NCBI GenBank assembly: GCA_019747155.1
Contig: JAIERD010000470.1
Span: 1 to 35,048, forward strand
DNA: 35,048 nt
Reading direction: 5' to 3'
From: Pseudomonadaceae bacterium
Lineage (GTDB): Bacteria > Pseudomonadota > Gammaproteobacteria > Pseudomonadales > Pseudomonadaceae
Made by a program: the position numbers and the translations under genes. This document shows, in pieces, positions 20,569-28,117 of the stretch. The notes below the pieces were generated by a model. It saw only the letters and a program-made list of their open reading frames with translations. It had not been told where the DNA came from and did no database searches. Positions within the stretch are counted from its first letter, which is position 1. Each line of letters starts with the position of its first letter.

Positions 20569-21642
20569 ATGACTGTCCTGAAGAACGACCGTTTCCTGCG
20601 TGCCTTGCTCAAGCAACCTGTGGATGTCACCCCGGTGTGGATGATGCGCCAGGCCGGTCGTTACTTGCCGGAATACCGTGCCAGCCGCGCCAAGGCCGGC
20701 AACTTTATGGGGTTGATGCAGAACCCCGAGTTTGCCTGCGAAGTTACCCTGCAGCCGCTGGACCGCTATCCGCAGTTGGACGCGGCGATTCTGTTCTCCG
20801 ACATCCTGACCATCCCGGATGCCATGGGGCAGGGCCTGTATTTTGAGACCGGCGAAGGCCCGCGTTTCAAAAAGGTCATTAGCTGCCTGGCCGATGTCGA
20901 GGCGCTGCCGATCCCCGATCCCGAGCAAGACCTGGGGTATGTGATGAATGCCGTGCGCACCATTCGCAGCGCCTTGAATGGCCGGGTGCCGCTGATTGGT
21001 TTTTCCGGCAGCCCTTGGACTTTGGCCACCTATATGGTCGAAGGCGGTTCTTCTAAGGACTTCCGTAAATCCAAGGCAATGCTCTACGACGAGCCGCAAA
21101 CCATGCACCTGCTGCTCGACAAGCTGGCGCAGTCGGTTACCAGTTACCTAAATGGGCAGATTCTGGCCGGCGCGCAAGCGGTGCAGATCTTCGATACCTG
21201 GGGCGGCAACTTGTCGGCGGCGGCGTATCAAGAGTTCTCGCTGGCCTATATGAACAAAATCGTCAGCGGTCTGATCCGTGAGCACGAGGGCCGCAAGGTA
21301 CCGGTGATTTTGTTCACCAAAAACGGCGGCCTGTGGCTCGAATCAATCGCCGACAGCGGCGCCGATGCCCTGGGGCTGGATTGGAGTTGCGATTTGGGCG
21401 ACGCCCGGCGCCGGGTTGGCAGCCGAGTGGCGCTGCAAGGCAACATGGACCCAACCGTGCTCTACGCCAAGCCGGCGGCGATTCGCGCCGAAGTGGCGCG
21501 TATCCTGGCCAGCTACGGCAAGGGCAGCGGCCATGTGTTCAACCTCGGCCACGGCATCACCCCAGAAGTCGATCCGGCCCACGCCGGCGCGTTTATGGAA
21601 GCGGTGCATGAGTATTCGGCGCAATACCACCTAGAATCCTGA
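20569..21642 (+). CDS. hemE: Uroporphyrinogen decarboxylase
   Basis: 357 residues. The cytosolic enzyme removes four carboxyl groups from uroporphyrinogen III to give coproporphyrinogen III for heme synthesis. The first family signature, [16 protein letters not shown], lies at 22-37, including the Arg residues that bind substrate carboxylates. The second, [17 protein letters not shown], lies near 145-161. A conserved Asp in [12 protein letters not shown] (~82-93) is the proposed catalytic residue. Length is as in other bacteria. The ATG at 20569 has only a weak GG-containing Shine-Dalgarno (CCCGGATG), but no better start exists and the N-terminus is conserved. It stands alone: the gltD terminator precedes it and a palindrome follows. 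Confidence 0.97.
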   Translation: MTVLKNDRFLRALLKQPVDVTPVWMMRQAGRYLPEYRASRAKAGNFMGLMQNPEFACEVTLQPLDRYPQLDAAILFSDILTIPDAMGQGLYFETGEGPRFKKVISCLADVEALPIPDPEQDLGYVMNAVRTIRSALNGRVPLIGFSGSPWTLATYMVEGGSSKDFRKSKAMLYDEPQTMHLLLDKLAQSVTSYLNGQILAGAQAVQIFDTWGGNLSAAAYQEFSLAYMNKIVSGLIREHEGRKVPVILFTKNGGLWLESIADSGADALGLDWSCDLGDARRRVGSRVALQGNMDPTVLYAKPAAIRAEVARILASYGKGSGHVFNLGHGITPEVDPAHAGAFMEAVHEYSAQYHLES

Positions 21643-21670
21643 GCCGCTCGCGGCGCCTAGCGGTGCGACA

Positions 21671-21702
21671 AGGTATTAGGCCCCTGGGCGGGCTTAATAC
21701 CT
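21671..21702. promoter_or_regulatory. 13-bp inverted repeat between hemE and the ParA-like gene
   Basis: AGGTATTAGGCCC (21671-21683) and GGGCTTAATACCT (21690-21702) pair at 12 of 13 positions, with a G-T wobble at the other, around a 6-nt loop. No T-run follows on either strand. It could be a factor-assisted terminator for hemE or an operator for the gene starting at 21763. Confidence 0.6.
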
Positions 21703-21762
21703 CGCCCTTGGCCCACGCATTGCTTAGAATCGGGGCTACTCGATGACTCAGGGAGGTGTGGC

Positions 21763-22539
21763 ATGCGACGCGTGGTGTTTAATCAGAAAGGCGGCGTGGG
21801 TAAATCCAGCATTGCGTGCAACCTCGCGGCGGTCAGCGCCTCGCAGGGCTATCGCACGCTGCTGATCGACCTCGATGCACAAGCCAACTCGACCCATTAC
21901 CTGACCGGTCTGACCGGCGACGATGTGCCCAAGGGCATCGCTGAGTTCTTCAAGCAGAGCCTCTCGTCAGGTTTGCTGTCGAAGAAAGGCCAGGTCGATA
22001 TCTATGAAACCCCGTTTGAAAACCTGCATGTGGTGACGGCTTCGGCGGAGTTGGCTGATTTGCAGCCCAAGCTTGAGTCCAAACACAAGATCAACAAACT
22101 GCGCAAATTGCTCGATGATCTGTCGGAAGATTACGACCGGATCTACCTCGACACTCCCCCGGCGCTGAACTTCTACACGGTGTCGGCGATGATTGCCGCC
22201 GATCGCTGCCTGATTCCTTTTGACTGCGACAGCTTCTCGCGTCAGGCGCTGTACAGCCTGCTGCGCGAGATCGAAGAGATCAAAGAGGATCACAACGAAG
22301 ATCTGGAGGTTGAGGGCATTGTCGTCAACCAGTTTCAGCCGCGTGCCAGCTTGCCGCAGCAGTTGCTCGACGAGTTGCTCGCCGAGGATCTACCAGTGTT
22401 ACCGGTGTATCTGACCAGCTCGGTGAAGATGCGCGAGTCGCATCAAGCCTGCACACCGCTGATCTTTCTCGAGCCCAAGCACAAGCTCACTCAGCAGTTT
22501 GTCGAGCTCTATCACCTGCTGGAAAAAAGCTACGCCTGA
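21763..22539 (+). CDS. Orphan ParA/MinD-family ATPase
   Basis: 258 residues, with a strong GGGAGGTG Shine-Dalgarno before ATG 21763. The protein begins directly with the deviant Walker A box KGGVGKSS (9-16; signature Lys9 and Lys14). It continues with LLIDLDAQANS (Asp36, Asp38) and a Walker B region YLDTPPAL near 127-134. Such ATPases dimerise around ATP and position cargo on nucleoid or membrane. No N-terminal DNA-binding domain is present, as in small (Ib or chromosomal-accessory) ParAs. No parB or obvious parS lies adjacent, so cargo and partner are unknown. It corresponds by position to PA5028. It is not the chromosome-partitioning parA, which sits near oriC with parB. Hydrophobic tail residues could be partner contacts, but nothing specific can be claimed. 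Confidence 0.88.
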   Translation: MRRVVFNQKGGVGKSSIACNLAAVSASQGYRTLLIDLDAQANSTHYLTGLTGDDVPKGIAEFFKQSLSSGLLSKKGQVDIYETPFENLHVVTASAELADLQPKLESKHKINKLRKLLDDLSEDYDRIYLDTPPALNFYTVSAMIAADRCLIPFDCDSFSRQALYSLLREIEEIKEDHNEDLEVEGIVVNQFQPRASLPQQLLDELLAEDLPVLPVYLTSSVKMRESHQACTPLIFLEPKHKLTQQFVELYHLLEKSYA

Positions 22540-22550
22540 CCAAGTGGTTA

Positions 22551-22571
22551 CCGCAGAGTTAGGCTCTGCGG
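22551..22571. terminator. Hairpin between convergent parA-like and usp genes
   Basis: Perfect 8-bp arms CCGCAGAG (22551-22558) and CTCTGCGG (22564-22571) around TTAGG, in the 44-bp gap between two convergent genes. No U-run follows on either side, so termination would need help. Its position suggests a bidirectional transcription barrier. Confidence 0.45.
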
Positions 22572-22583
22572 CAGCCGCTGGCG

Positions 22584-23396
22584 TTAGCGCACCAACAATA
22601 CGTCGCAGGGGGCTTTGTTCAGGTAGTGCTGGGCCAGGCTGCCGAGCAAGGCTTGCGCCAGCACGCCGCGATTGTGCCGGCCGAGGGCCAGCAGTTGCGG
22701 TTGGCGTTTGGCGATCAGCTGATCGAGGCTGGCCGACAGCGTGCCGGGCATCACTTCGTGCTTTAACTGCGGGCCGTCTTTTGGCAAGCGGTTGGACTCG
22801 TCGGCAATCAACTGTTCAATCAGTAGCCCTTGCATGTTCAGGCGTTCTTCGGCATCGCGTTTGGCTAAGCGGCTGCTGGTCGAGAATATATTCAGCGCCA
22901 ACAGTTCGGCGCTGCTCGGCAACAGTTGGTAGGCGTGCTGCAAGGCGTTGCAGGCACACAAGGAAAAATCTATCGCTACCACGCCTTGCTGGTAAGGCTG
23001 GCCGTCTTCATTAACGGCCAGCAGCACCGGCACCGTACTTAAACGGGCGAGGCGGTCGAGGTTGGTGCCGCTGAACAGTTCGGGTTGATTTTTGTGGTGC
23101 GCGCCAAGCACCAACAGATCTACATTTTCCTCGTTGAGCAGTTTGAGGATGATCTCGTTCGGCTTGCCCTGCTCAAGGCGCACATCGGCCTCGCAGTGGT
23201 TGAAGCTGGCCAAACGCCCCAGCACCTGTTCGGCGGCGGTGCGCAGGCTGGCCAGTTCACTGGCGGACTGCTGGCTTTCAACCACATGCAACAGCGTCAG
23301 GCGGGCGTGGTGTTGGTTGGCTAATTGCGCAGCCCGGCGTAGAGCCACATCGGCTTGATGACTGAGGTCGTGAGCAATCAAGATGTGCTTGAACAA
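22584..23396 (-). CDS. Universal stress protein, tandem UspA domains (copy 1)
   Basis: 270 residues from TTG at 23396, preceded by GGAGG eight bases upstream; an ATT just before it is the only close alternative, and no ATG fits. Two UspA-type domains lie head to tail (~1-140 and ~141-270). The C-terminal domain carries a degenerate ATP motif: GRHN-RGVLAQALL-GS, where the second Gly of G-x2-G-x9-G-S is Asn. The N-terminal domain (GAHHKNQPELFSGT) is more degenerate. Nucleotide binding is therefore doubtful in both halves. By position it corresponds to PA5027. In pseudomonads such proteins support survival under low oxygen, and an Anr-like half site lies upstream. It is a close paralogue of the next gene. 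Confidence 0.88.
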   Translation of the reverse strand: MFKHILIAHDLSHQADVALRRAAQLANQHHARLTLLHVVESQQSASELASLRTAAEQVLGRLASFNHCEADVRLEQGKPNEIILKLLNEENVDLLVLGAHHKNQPELFSGTNLDRLARLSTVPVLLAVNEDGQPYQQGVVAIDFSLCACNALQHAYQLLPSSAELLALNIFSTSSRLAKRDAEERLNMQGLLIEQLIADESNRLPKDGPQLKHEVMPGTLSASLDQLIAKRQPQLLALGRHNRGVLAQALLGSLAQHYLNKAPCDVLLVR

Positions 23397-23448
23397 AATA
23401 GGTTCCTCCGTGAGATGTGGCAGTTTGGCTGAAGTTACGCACGCCACC

Positions 23449-23462
23449 TTGATCCAAGGCAA
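23449..23462 (-). promoter_or_regulatory. Possible Anr/FNR-type box upstream of usp copy 1
   Basis: Read on the minus strand, TTGCC-TTGG-ATCAA resembles the Anr/FNR consensus TTGAT-N4-ATCAA: one half site is perfect and the other matches three of five. Its centre is ~59 bp before the TTG start, compatible with class II activation at -41.5 if transcription starts near 23414. Confidence 0.35.
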
Positions 23463-23604
23463 CCCTCAATAGCCAGTTATTGACGTCGTTGGCAGGGGGC
23501 TTTGGATGCGCACCCTAGAGCCTGATCCAAGGTAGCCCACATTTACCAGTTGCAGATTATTGCTGCGCCAGCGCTGGTTGGCTGGCGCAGGGGTGGCCGC
23601 CGCG

Positions 23605-24405
23605 CTAACGCACCACCAATACATCGCACGGCGCCTTGTGCAGATAGTGTTGTGCCAGGCTGCCCAGCAGCGCTTGCGACAGTACGCCACGGCCATGACA
23701 GCCGAGCACCAACAGTTGTGGTTGGTAGGCATTGATCACGTTTTGCAATGCGCCGGGCATATTCCCTGGCTCTATGACGTGGCTGAGCGCGGGGCCAGTG
23801 GCCGGTAGATTGCGGGTTTCGTCGAGCAGCAGTTGCTCGAACAACAAGCGTTGCGTGCTCAGCAGTTCATCGACCTCCGCTGCCTTGCCACGCGGCGCGT
23901 CTAGCACGTGCAAGACATGCAGTTGCGCAGCGGCCGGCAGCAGTCGGTAGGCGTGGGCGAAGGCGGTGCAGGCGCACAGCGAAAAATTCAGTGCCGCCAG
24001 TGCACGTTGATAAGGCTGGTCGTCATCGATGGAGGCCAGCAACAGCGGGATATGACAGCCCTGGGCGATGCGGTCGAGGGTGGTGCCGCTAAAAAACTCG
24101 TGACGCTGATGGTGGGCGCCGAGGACCAGTAAATCGGCGTCTAGCTCAGCGATAGCACTGAGGATGACCTCAGCGGCGCGGCCAGATTGCAAACGCAGTT
24201 GGCTGCCGATGGGTGCGAAGCGGCACAGGCTGCTGTCGAGCAGTTGTTCGGCGCGCTCGCGCTCGGCGTCGGGCTGGGCGTGTTCACTGACATGCAGCAG
24301 GGTTAGTTGGGCGTTATGTTGCCGTGCCAGTTGCGCGGCGCGGCGCAGGGCGAGGTCGGCGGTGCTGCGTAAATCATGGGCGACTAAAATATGTTTGATG
24401 GCCAT
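23605..24405 (-). CDS. Universal stress protein, tandem UspA domains (copy 2)
   Basis: 266 residues from ATG 24405, with AGGGAG upstream. It has the same two-domain architecture as copy 1 and near-identical blocks (HDL-ADLALRRAAQLA; RGV-QALLGSLAQHYL-KAPCDVL-VR). Unlike copy 1, its C-terminal domain has an intact ATP-binding motif, GCHG-RGVLSQALL-GS. The N-terminal domain has the altered GAHHQRHEFFSGT. ATP binding is thus plausible only here, suggesting the duplicates have diverged in function. Copies 1 and 2 are separated by 208 bp containing a short direct repeat. By family it is a cytoplasmic stress-survival factor; its specific role is unknown. Confidence 0.88.
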   Translation of the reverse strand: MAIKHILVAHDLRSTADLALRRAAQLARQHNAQLTLLHVSEHAQPDAERERAEQLLDSSLCRFAPIGSQLRLQSGRAAEVILSAIAELDADLLVLGAHHQRHEFFSGTTLDRIAQGCHIPLLLASIDDDQPYQRALAALNFSLCACTAFAHAYRLLPAAAQLHVLHVLDAPRGKAAEVDELLSTQRLLFEQLLLDETRNLPATGPALSHVIEPGNMPGALQNVINAYQPQLLVLGCHGRGVLSQALLGSLAQHYLHKAPCDVLVVR

Positions 24406-24498
24406 GACGCTACTCCCTTAAGGGCGTGATTGGCTCAAAAGTGCGAAGCCTAACTCCTACCAAATAGCCCCCATTCGCCCGCTGAGCAAGGTCATCCG

Positions 24499-24942
24499 TC
24501 AGTGCTTACGCAATTGATAGAGTCCTCGGCTGAGAGCCACTATTTCGCCACTGGCATCGGTGAGCTCCAGCTCCAGCAGATAGTCGGCTTTGCCATTGGC
24601 TTGCGCTTCGTTTTGCAGTTGCTCGATCTGCTCGGCACTTAAAAGCGCCTCGACACAAATGTCGCCCTTGGCCGGGCGGCGAAAGCGCAGGTTCATTTCT
24701 TTGACTATGGGATAGAAGCGCGTCACGTCGAAGCTGGTCATAAACAAAGCGCCACCCGGGATCTCCGCCAGAGTGAACAGAGCGCCGGCGTACATGCTGC
24801 CAATATGATTTTGATTGCCGGCCAGTGGCATTTGCAGGCGGACAAAACCCGGTTCGAGCACCAGGGCCTTGAGGTTGCTGCGCTTAACGAAAGCGATCTG
24901 CTCTTCGGTGAGTTGCCGGGCGACTTCTACTGGGAATGGCAT
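24499..24942 (-). CDS. Hotdog-fold thioesterase-like protein (PaaI/YiiD type, DUF4442-like)
   Basis: 147 residues from ATG 24942, with AGGAG seven bases upstream. The segment NQNHIGSMYAGALFTLAE (~43-60) is the central helix of hotdog acyl-CoA thioesterases, with the small residues and acidic Glu that usually sit in the active site. The rest follows the single-domain hotdog pattern: a FYPIVKEMNLRFRRPAKGDI strand pair and a C-terminal RGLYQLRK strand. The substrate cannot be inferred. It corresponds by position to PA5026. It lies between trxC and the stress-protein genes with gaps of about 90 bp on each side, so it may share their transcripts. Confidence 0.8.
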   Translation of the reverse strand: MPFPVEVARQLTEEQIAFVKRSNLKALVLEPGFVRLQMPLAGNQNHIGSMYAGALFTLAEIPGGALFMTSFDVTRFYPIVKEMNLRFRRPAKGDICVEALLSAEQIEQLQNEAQANGKADYLLELELTDASGEIVALSRGLYQLRKH

Positions 24943-25032
24943 GCCGTGCTCCTGTGGGTGATTGCCCTCCAGCCTAGTCGTGCTGGCAGCAGGAGCAATG
25001 ACCAGGCCGCTCGCCGGGGCTGACGCAAATGC

Positions 25033-25467
25033 TCAAATCCCCTGCTGGCGTAACCAGGCTATCAGCTGTGGCAAGGCCATGGCGCCGCTCTGCCGGGTTT
25101 GCTCCTGGCCATTTTTGAACAGAATCAAGCTGGGGATCGAGCGAATGCCGAGTTGCGCCGACAGCTGTTGATGGGCTTCGCTGTCGAGCTTGGCCAAGCG
25201 GCAGCGACCAATCAGCGCGCCGGCCGCTTGCTGGAAGGTCGGCGCAAAGGCCTGGCAGGGGCCGCACCAACTGGCCCAGACATCCACCAGCAACGGCAGA
25301 TCGCCCTTGGTCTGGCTGGCGAAGTTGCTTTGGCTCAGCTCGAAGGGTTGGCTTAGCAGCAGCGGATTTTTACAGCGACCACAGCGCGGCGTATCCGCCA
25401 TGCGTTCGGCGGGGATGCGATTGAGGCCATTGCAGTGCGGACAGGGGATGGTCAGTGAGGTGGACAT
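25033..25467 (-). CDS. trxC: Thioredoxin 2 (zinc-finger thioredoxin TrxC)
   Basis: 144 residues. The N-terminal zinc-binding module has cysteine pairs C9-x2-C12 and C29-x2-C32 (CPHC and CGRC). A standard thioredoxin domain follows with active site WCGPC (67-71) and the cis-proline motif IRSIPSL (~113-119). It reduces protein disulfides; the zinc module of Trx2 is redox sensitive and the protein is induced by oxidative stress in E. coli. The start is ATG 25467. Its GGAG Shine-Dalgarno lies inside the 3' arm of a perfect hairpin, so translation may be controlled. It lies downstream of metY on the same strand (66-bp gap). Confidence 0.94.
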   Translation of the reverse strand: MSTSLTIPCPHCNGLNRIPAERMADTPRCGRCKNPLLLSQPFELSQSNFASQTKGDLPLLVDVWASWCGPCQAFAPTFQQAAGALIGRCRLAKLDSEAHQQLSAQLGIRSIPSLILFKNGQEQTRQSGAMALPQLIAWLRQQGI

Positions 25468-25471
25468 GCAG

Positions 25472-25503
25472 GACTCCAGATAGGGTTAGTTCTATCTGGA
25501 GTC
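25472..25503 (-). promoter_or_regulatory. Perfect 12-bp hairpin covering the trxC ribosome binding site
   Basis: In mRNA sense the arms are GACTCCAGATAG (25503-25492) and CTATCTGGAGTC (25483-25472) around an 8-nt loop. The GGAG of the trxC Shine-Dalgarno is in the 3' arm, four bases from the start codon side, paired with CTCC of the 5' arm. No U-run follows, so it is not a metY terminator. It could be an RNA switch or a palindromic operator. Confidence 0.75.
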
Positions 25504-25533
25504 ATTGTGGCGGATATCAAGTCAGGGAATGTT

Positions 25534-26811
25534 TCAGCCCTTGGCCGCGACCAGCGACTGGGCAAGGTCGGCGAGGATGTCGTCGATATGCTCGATGCCA
25601 ATCGACAGGCGGATCATGTCCTGACTAACGCCGGCCTTGGCCAGTTCCGCCTCGTTCAACTGACGGTGGGTGGTGGACGCCGGATGGCAAGCCAGGGACT
25701 TGGCGTCGCCGATATTCACCAGGCGCACCACTAGTTGCAGGGCGTCGATAAAGCGCGCGCCGGCCGCCACGCCGCCATCGATACCAAAGGTCAGGATGCC
25801 GGCCGGGGCGCCGCTGGTGAAGCGCTGGGCCAGCTCATACTCGGGGTGATCGGGCAGGCCGGCGTACTTCACCCAGGCCACTTGCGGGTGGTTCTGCAGG
25901 TAGGTGGCCACCTTCAAGGCGTTCTCGCAATGCCGTTCCATGCGCAGGGCCAGCGTCTCCAGCCCCTGCAGGATCAGGAAGGCGTTGAACGGCGACAGCG
26001 CGGCGCCCATGTTGCGCAGCGGCACCACCCGACAGCGACCGATAAAGGCCGCTGGGCCGAAGGCTTCGGTGTAGGTGACGCCGTGGTAGGACGGGTCCGG
26101 GGTGTTCAGCAGCGGGAAGCGCTCTTTGTTCTCGGCCCAGGAGAAGGCGCCCGAGTCGACCACTATGCCGCCGATGCTGGTGCCGTGGCCGCCCATGTAT
26201 TTGGTTAGCGAGTGCACCACGATGTCGGCGCCGTGCTCGAACGGCCGGCAGAGAATCGGGGTGGCCACGGTATTGTCGACGATCAGCGGCACGCCATGCC
26301 GGTGGGCGGCTTCGGCCAGGGCCTTGAGGTCGACGATATTGCCGGCCGGGTTGCCGATCGATTCGCAGAACACCGCCTTGGTGCGGCTGTCGATCAGCGC
26401 TTCGAGGCCGGCGATGTCGTCGTGGCTGGCGAAGCGCACTTCAATGCCCGAGCGCGGCAAGGTGTGGGCGAACAGGTTGTAGGTGCCGCCATACAGCTTG
26501 GCCACCGAGACGATGTTGTCGCCCACTTCGGCGATGGTCTGGATCGCATAGGTGATGGCCGCCATGCCGCTGGCCACGGCCAGGGCGCCGACGCCGCCTT
26601 CCAGCGCCGCCACGCGTTTTTCCAGCACGTCGTTGGTGGGGTTCATGATCCGCGAATAGATATTGCCCGGCACCTTGAGGTCGAACAGATCGGCGCCGTG
26701 CTGGGTGTTGTCGAAGGCGAACGAGCTGGTCTGGTAGATGGGTACAGCGACTGCCTTAGTAGTTGGGTCAGGGCTATAACCGGCGTGGATGGCCAGGGTT
26801 TCCAATTTCAT
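25534..26811 (-). CDS. metY: O-acetylhomoserine sulfhydrylase (O-acetylhomoserine aminocarboxypropyltransferase)
   Basis: 425-residue PLP enzyme of the Cys/Met metabolism family. It makes homocysteine directly from O-acetyl-homoserine and sulfide. Visible motifs: YSRIMNPTN (~52-60, PLP phosphate contact), ASGMAA (80-85), the DNTVATP segment (179-185) with the Asp that pairs with the pyridine nitrogen, and [10 protein letters not shown] with the Schiff-base Lys204. Length ~425 and the GGTYNLF segment favour MetY over the shorter cystathionine gamma-synthase/MetZ group. AAGGA lies eight bases before ATG 26811. It lies 99 bp downstream of a TauE/SafE-type exporter on the same strand, which fits sulfur metabolism. 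Corresponds by position to PA5025. Confidence 0.93.
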   Translation of the reverse strand: MKLETLAIHAGYSPDPTTKAVAVPIYQTSSFAFDNTQHGADLFDLKVPGNIYSRIMNPTNDVLEKRVAALEGGVGALAVASGMAAITYAIQTIAEVGDNIVSVAKLYGGTYNLFAHTLPRSGIEVRFASHDDIAGLEALIDSRTKAVFCESIGNPAGNIVDLKALAEAAHRHGVPLIVDNTVATPILCRPFEHGADIVVHSLTKYMGGHGTSIGGIVVDSGAFSWAENKERFPLLNTPDPSYHGVTYTEAFGPAAFIGRCRVVPLRNMGAALSPFNAFLILQGLETLALRMERHCENALKVATYLQNHPQVAWVKYAGLPDHPEYELAQRFTSGAPAGILTFGIDGGVAAGARFIDALQLVVRLVNIGDAKSLACHPASTTHRQLNEAELAKAGVSQDMIRLSIGIEHIDDILADLAQSLVAAKG

Positions 26812-26910
26812 GCGGGCGTTCCTTCGGGGCAGTTAAGAAGCCCCCAGCATCGACAAAACTGCCAACTTGGTCAATGACTTGGGACAGGGCAGCGGTCGCC
26901 GGCGGGAGGC

Positions 26911-27903
26911 TCAAGCCAGGCTGCTGTAGATGTTGTAGGCGCTGATCAGGGTGATCAGGCAACCGACTATGGTCAGCAGGGCGCGTGCCGGCAGCTTCTT
27001 GCACAGCAGGGCGGCGAAGGGGGCGGCGAATAGTCCGCCGAGCACCAGACCGGCGACTAGGGTCCAGGTGTCCGGCTGGCCGGCCAGCATGATGAAGGCG
27101 GTGGCGCTGGAGATGGTCAGGAAGAATTCGGCGAAATTCACCGAGCCTATGGTGGTGCGCGGATCGTTGCCCGAGCCGATCAGGGTGCTGGTGACCACCG
27201 GGCCCCAGCCGCCACCGCCGGCAGAGTCGACGAAACCGCCGAATAGCGCCAGTTTGGCCACGTGCCTGGGCTGCTTGGGCTTGGGCTTGACCACATGGCG
27301 ATAGGCCTTGCTGAGGATATACAGGCCCATCAGCAGCAGGTAAACGGAAATGAACGGCTTGAGCGCCTTGCCATCGACCTGGGTGATCAGCACCGCGCCC
27401 AGCACCGCACCGATGATGCCGGGTAGCAGTAGACGCAGGAACAGCGACTTGTTGACGTTGCCCAGCTTGACATGGGAGATCCCCGACAGGCCGGTGGTGA
27501 ACACCTCGGCGATATGCACGCTGGCGCTGGCGGCAGCCGGGGAGGCGCCGGCACTGAGCAGGAAAGTGGTGGCGGTCACGCCGTAGGCCATGCCCAGTGC
27601 GCCGTCGATGGCCTGGGCGAGGAAGCCCACGGCCAGCGCGCTCCAGAAGGTCGGACTGTGCAGCGTGGTCTCGATGATTTGCAGGCCGCTGCTGCCGCTG
27701 CCGCTGAAGAACAGGCGCCATGCAAGGAACAGCAACAGGCCGGCCAGGGTCAGGATGGCGATCCACATGGCCGCGCGCAGTACCGGGTGGTCGTCCGGGT
27801 GGCTAACAAAATCTTCCACCGGCGGCAGCCCGAGCGCCTGGTGTTCGGCATTCAGTGGGCTTGGGCTGAGATCGAGATCGAGATCGAGATCGCGAATTTT
27901 CAT
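26911..27903 (-). CDS. TauE/SafE (TSUP) family membrane transporter
   Basis: 330 residues. A ~44-residue cytosolic head starts with an Asp-Leu repeat (RDLDLDLDL) encoded by a hexanucleotide repeat. About eight or nine hydrophobic helices follow, in the two-repeat layout of the TSUP family: a first half with FLAQAIDGALGMAYGV and a second with FGGFVDSAGGGGWGP. These two motifs are the family hallmark. Relatives export sulfite, sulfoacetate or other sulfonates, or move sulfate or thiosulfate. The substrate here is unknown, but cotranscription with metY is plausible and suggests a sulfur compound. Start is ATG 27903, with a weak AGG Shine-Dalgarno. Corresponds by position to PA5024. Confidence 0.9.
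   Translation of the reverse strand: MKIRDLDLDLDLSPSPLNAEHQALGLPPVEDFVSHPDDHPVLRAAMWIAILTLAGLLLFLAWRLFFSGSGSSGLQIIETTLHSPTFWSALAVGFLAQAIDGALGMAYGVTATTFLLSAGASPAAASASVHIAEVFTTGLSGISHVKLGNVNKSLFLRLLLPGIIGAVLGAVLITQVDGKALKPFISVYLLLMGLYILSKAYRHVVKPKPKQPRHVAKLALFGGFVDSAGGGGWGPVVTSTLIGSGNDPRTTIGSVNFAEFFLTISSATAFIMLAGQPDTWTLVAGLVLGGLFAAPFAALLCKKLPARALLTIVGCLITLISAYNIYSSLA
27868..27891. repeat. Four tandem copies of GAGATC
   Basis: A 24-bp perfect hexanucleotide repeat in the N-terminal coding part of the TSUP gene, encoding alternating Asp and Leu. Gain or loss of a unit keeps the frame, so copy number could vary between strains without inactivating the gene. Confidence 0.85.
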
Positions 27904-27990
27904 GTGGATGGCCTGATAAATAAAGGCAATAGATGGCCACGAGTGCGGCTGGCGAGCAAAGATAAGCGGCTTTTTTTATGCCGTCTAAGA

Positions 27991-28008
27991 ATGTTTATGC
28001 ATGTTTAT
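27991..28008. repeat. Direct repeat ATGTTTAT with 10-bp period
   Basis: Two ATGTTTAT copies begin at 27991 and 28001, one helical turn apart, in the AT-rich part of the 214-bp gap between divergent TSUP and racemase genes. This is suitable for a protein binding one DNA face or as promoter material for either gene. No -35/-10 pair with good spacing was convincing. Confidence 0.45.
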
Positions 28009-28117
28009 ATGCTTTTTTGTTTTGCTGGATCGGCTGTACCGGTCAATCCGCGCGCGGCTGTTACTGGTCGCCGCGGCCGCGGCAACCTAGCCTGTTGGTT
28101 TCGCGGAGGGGCTGGTT

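Noticed and set aside
24406-24498. Possible Anr box in the gap upstream of usp copy 2 (GTGAT-TGG-CTCAA)
   Set aside because: Spacer is three instead of four bases and both halves have mismatches.
26212-26877. 221-codon plus-strand frame opposite metY
   Set aside because: Antisense shadow with His/Gly/Asp-rich low-complexity product; metY with its PLP lysine is the real gene.
26774-27766. 330-codon minus-strand frame overlapping the TSUP gene
   Set aside because: Same strand but another frame; Arg/Pro/His-rich without hydrophobic segments, while the overlapping frame shows clear TSUP helices and motifs.
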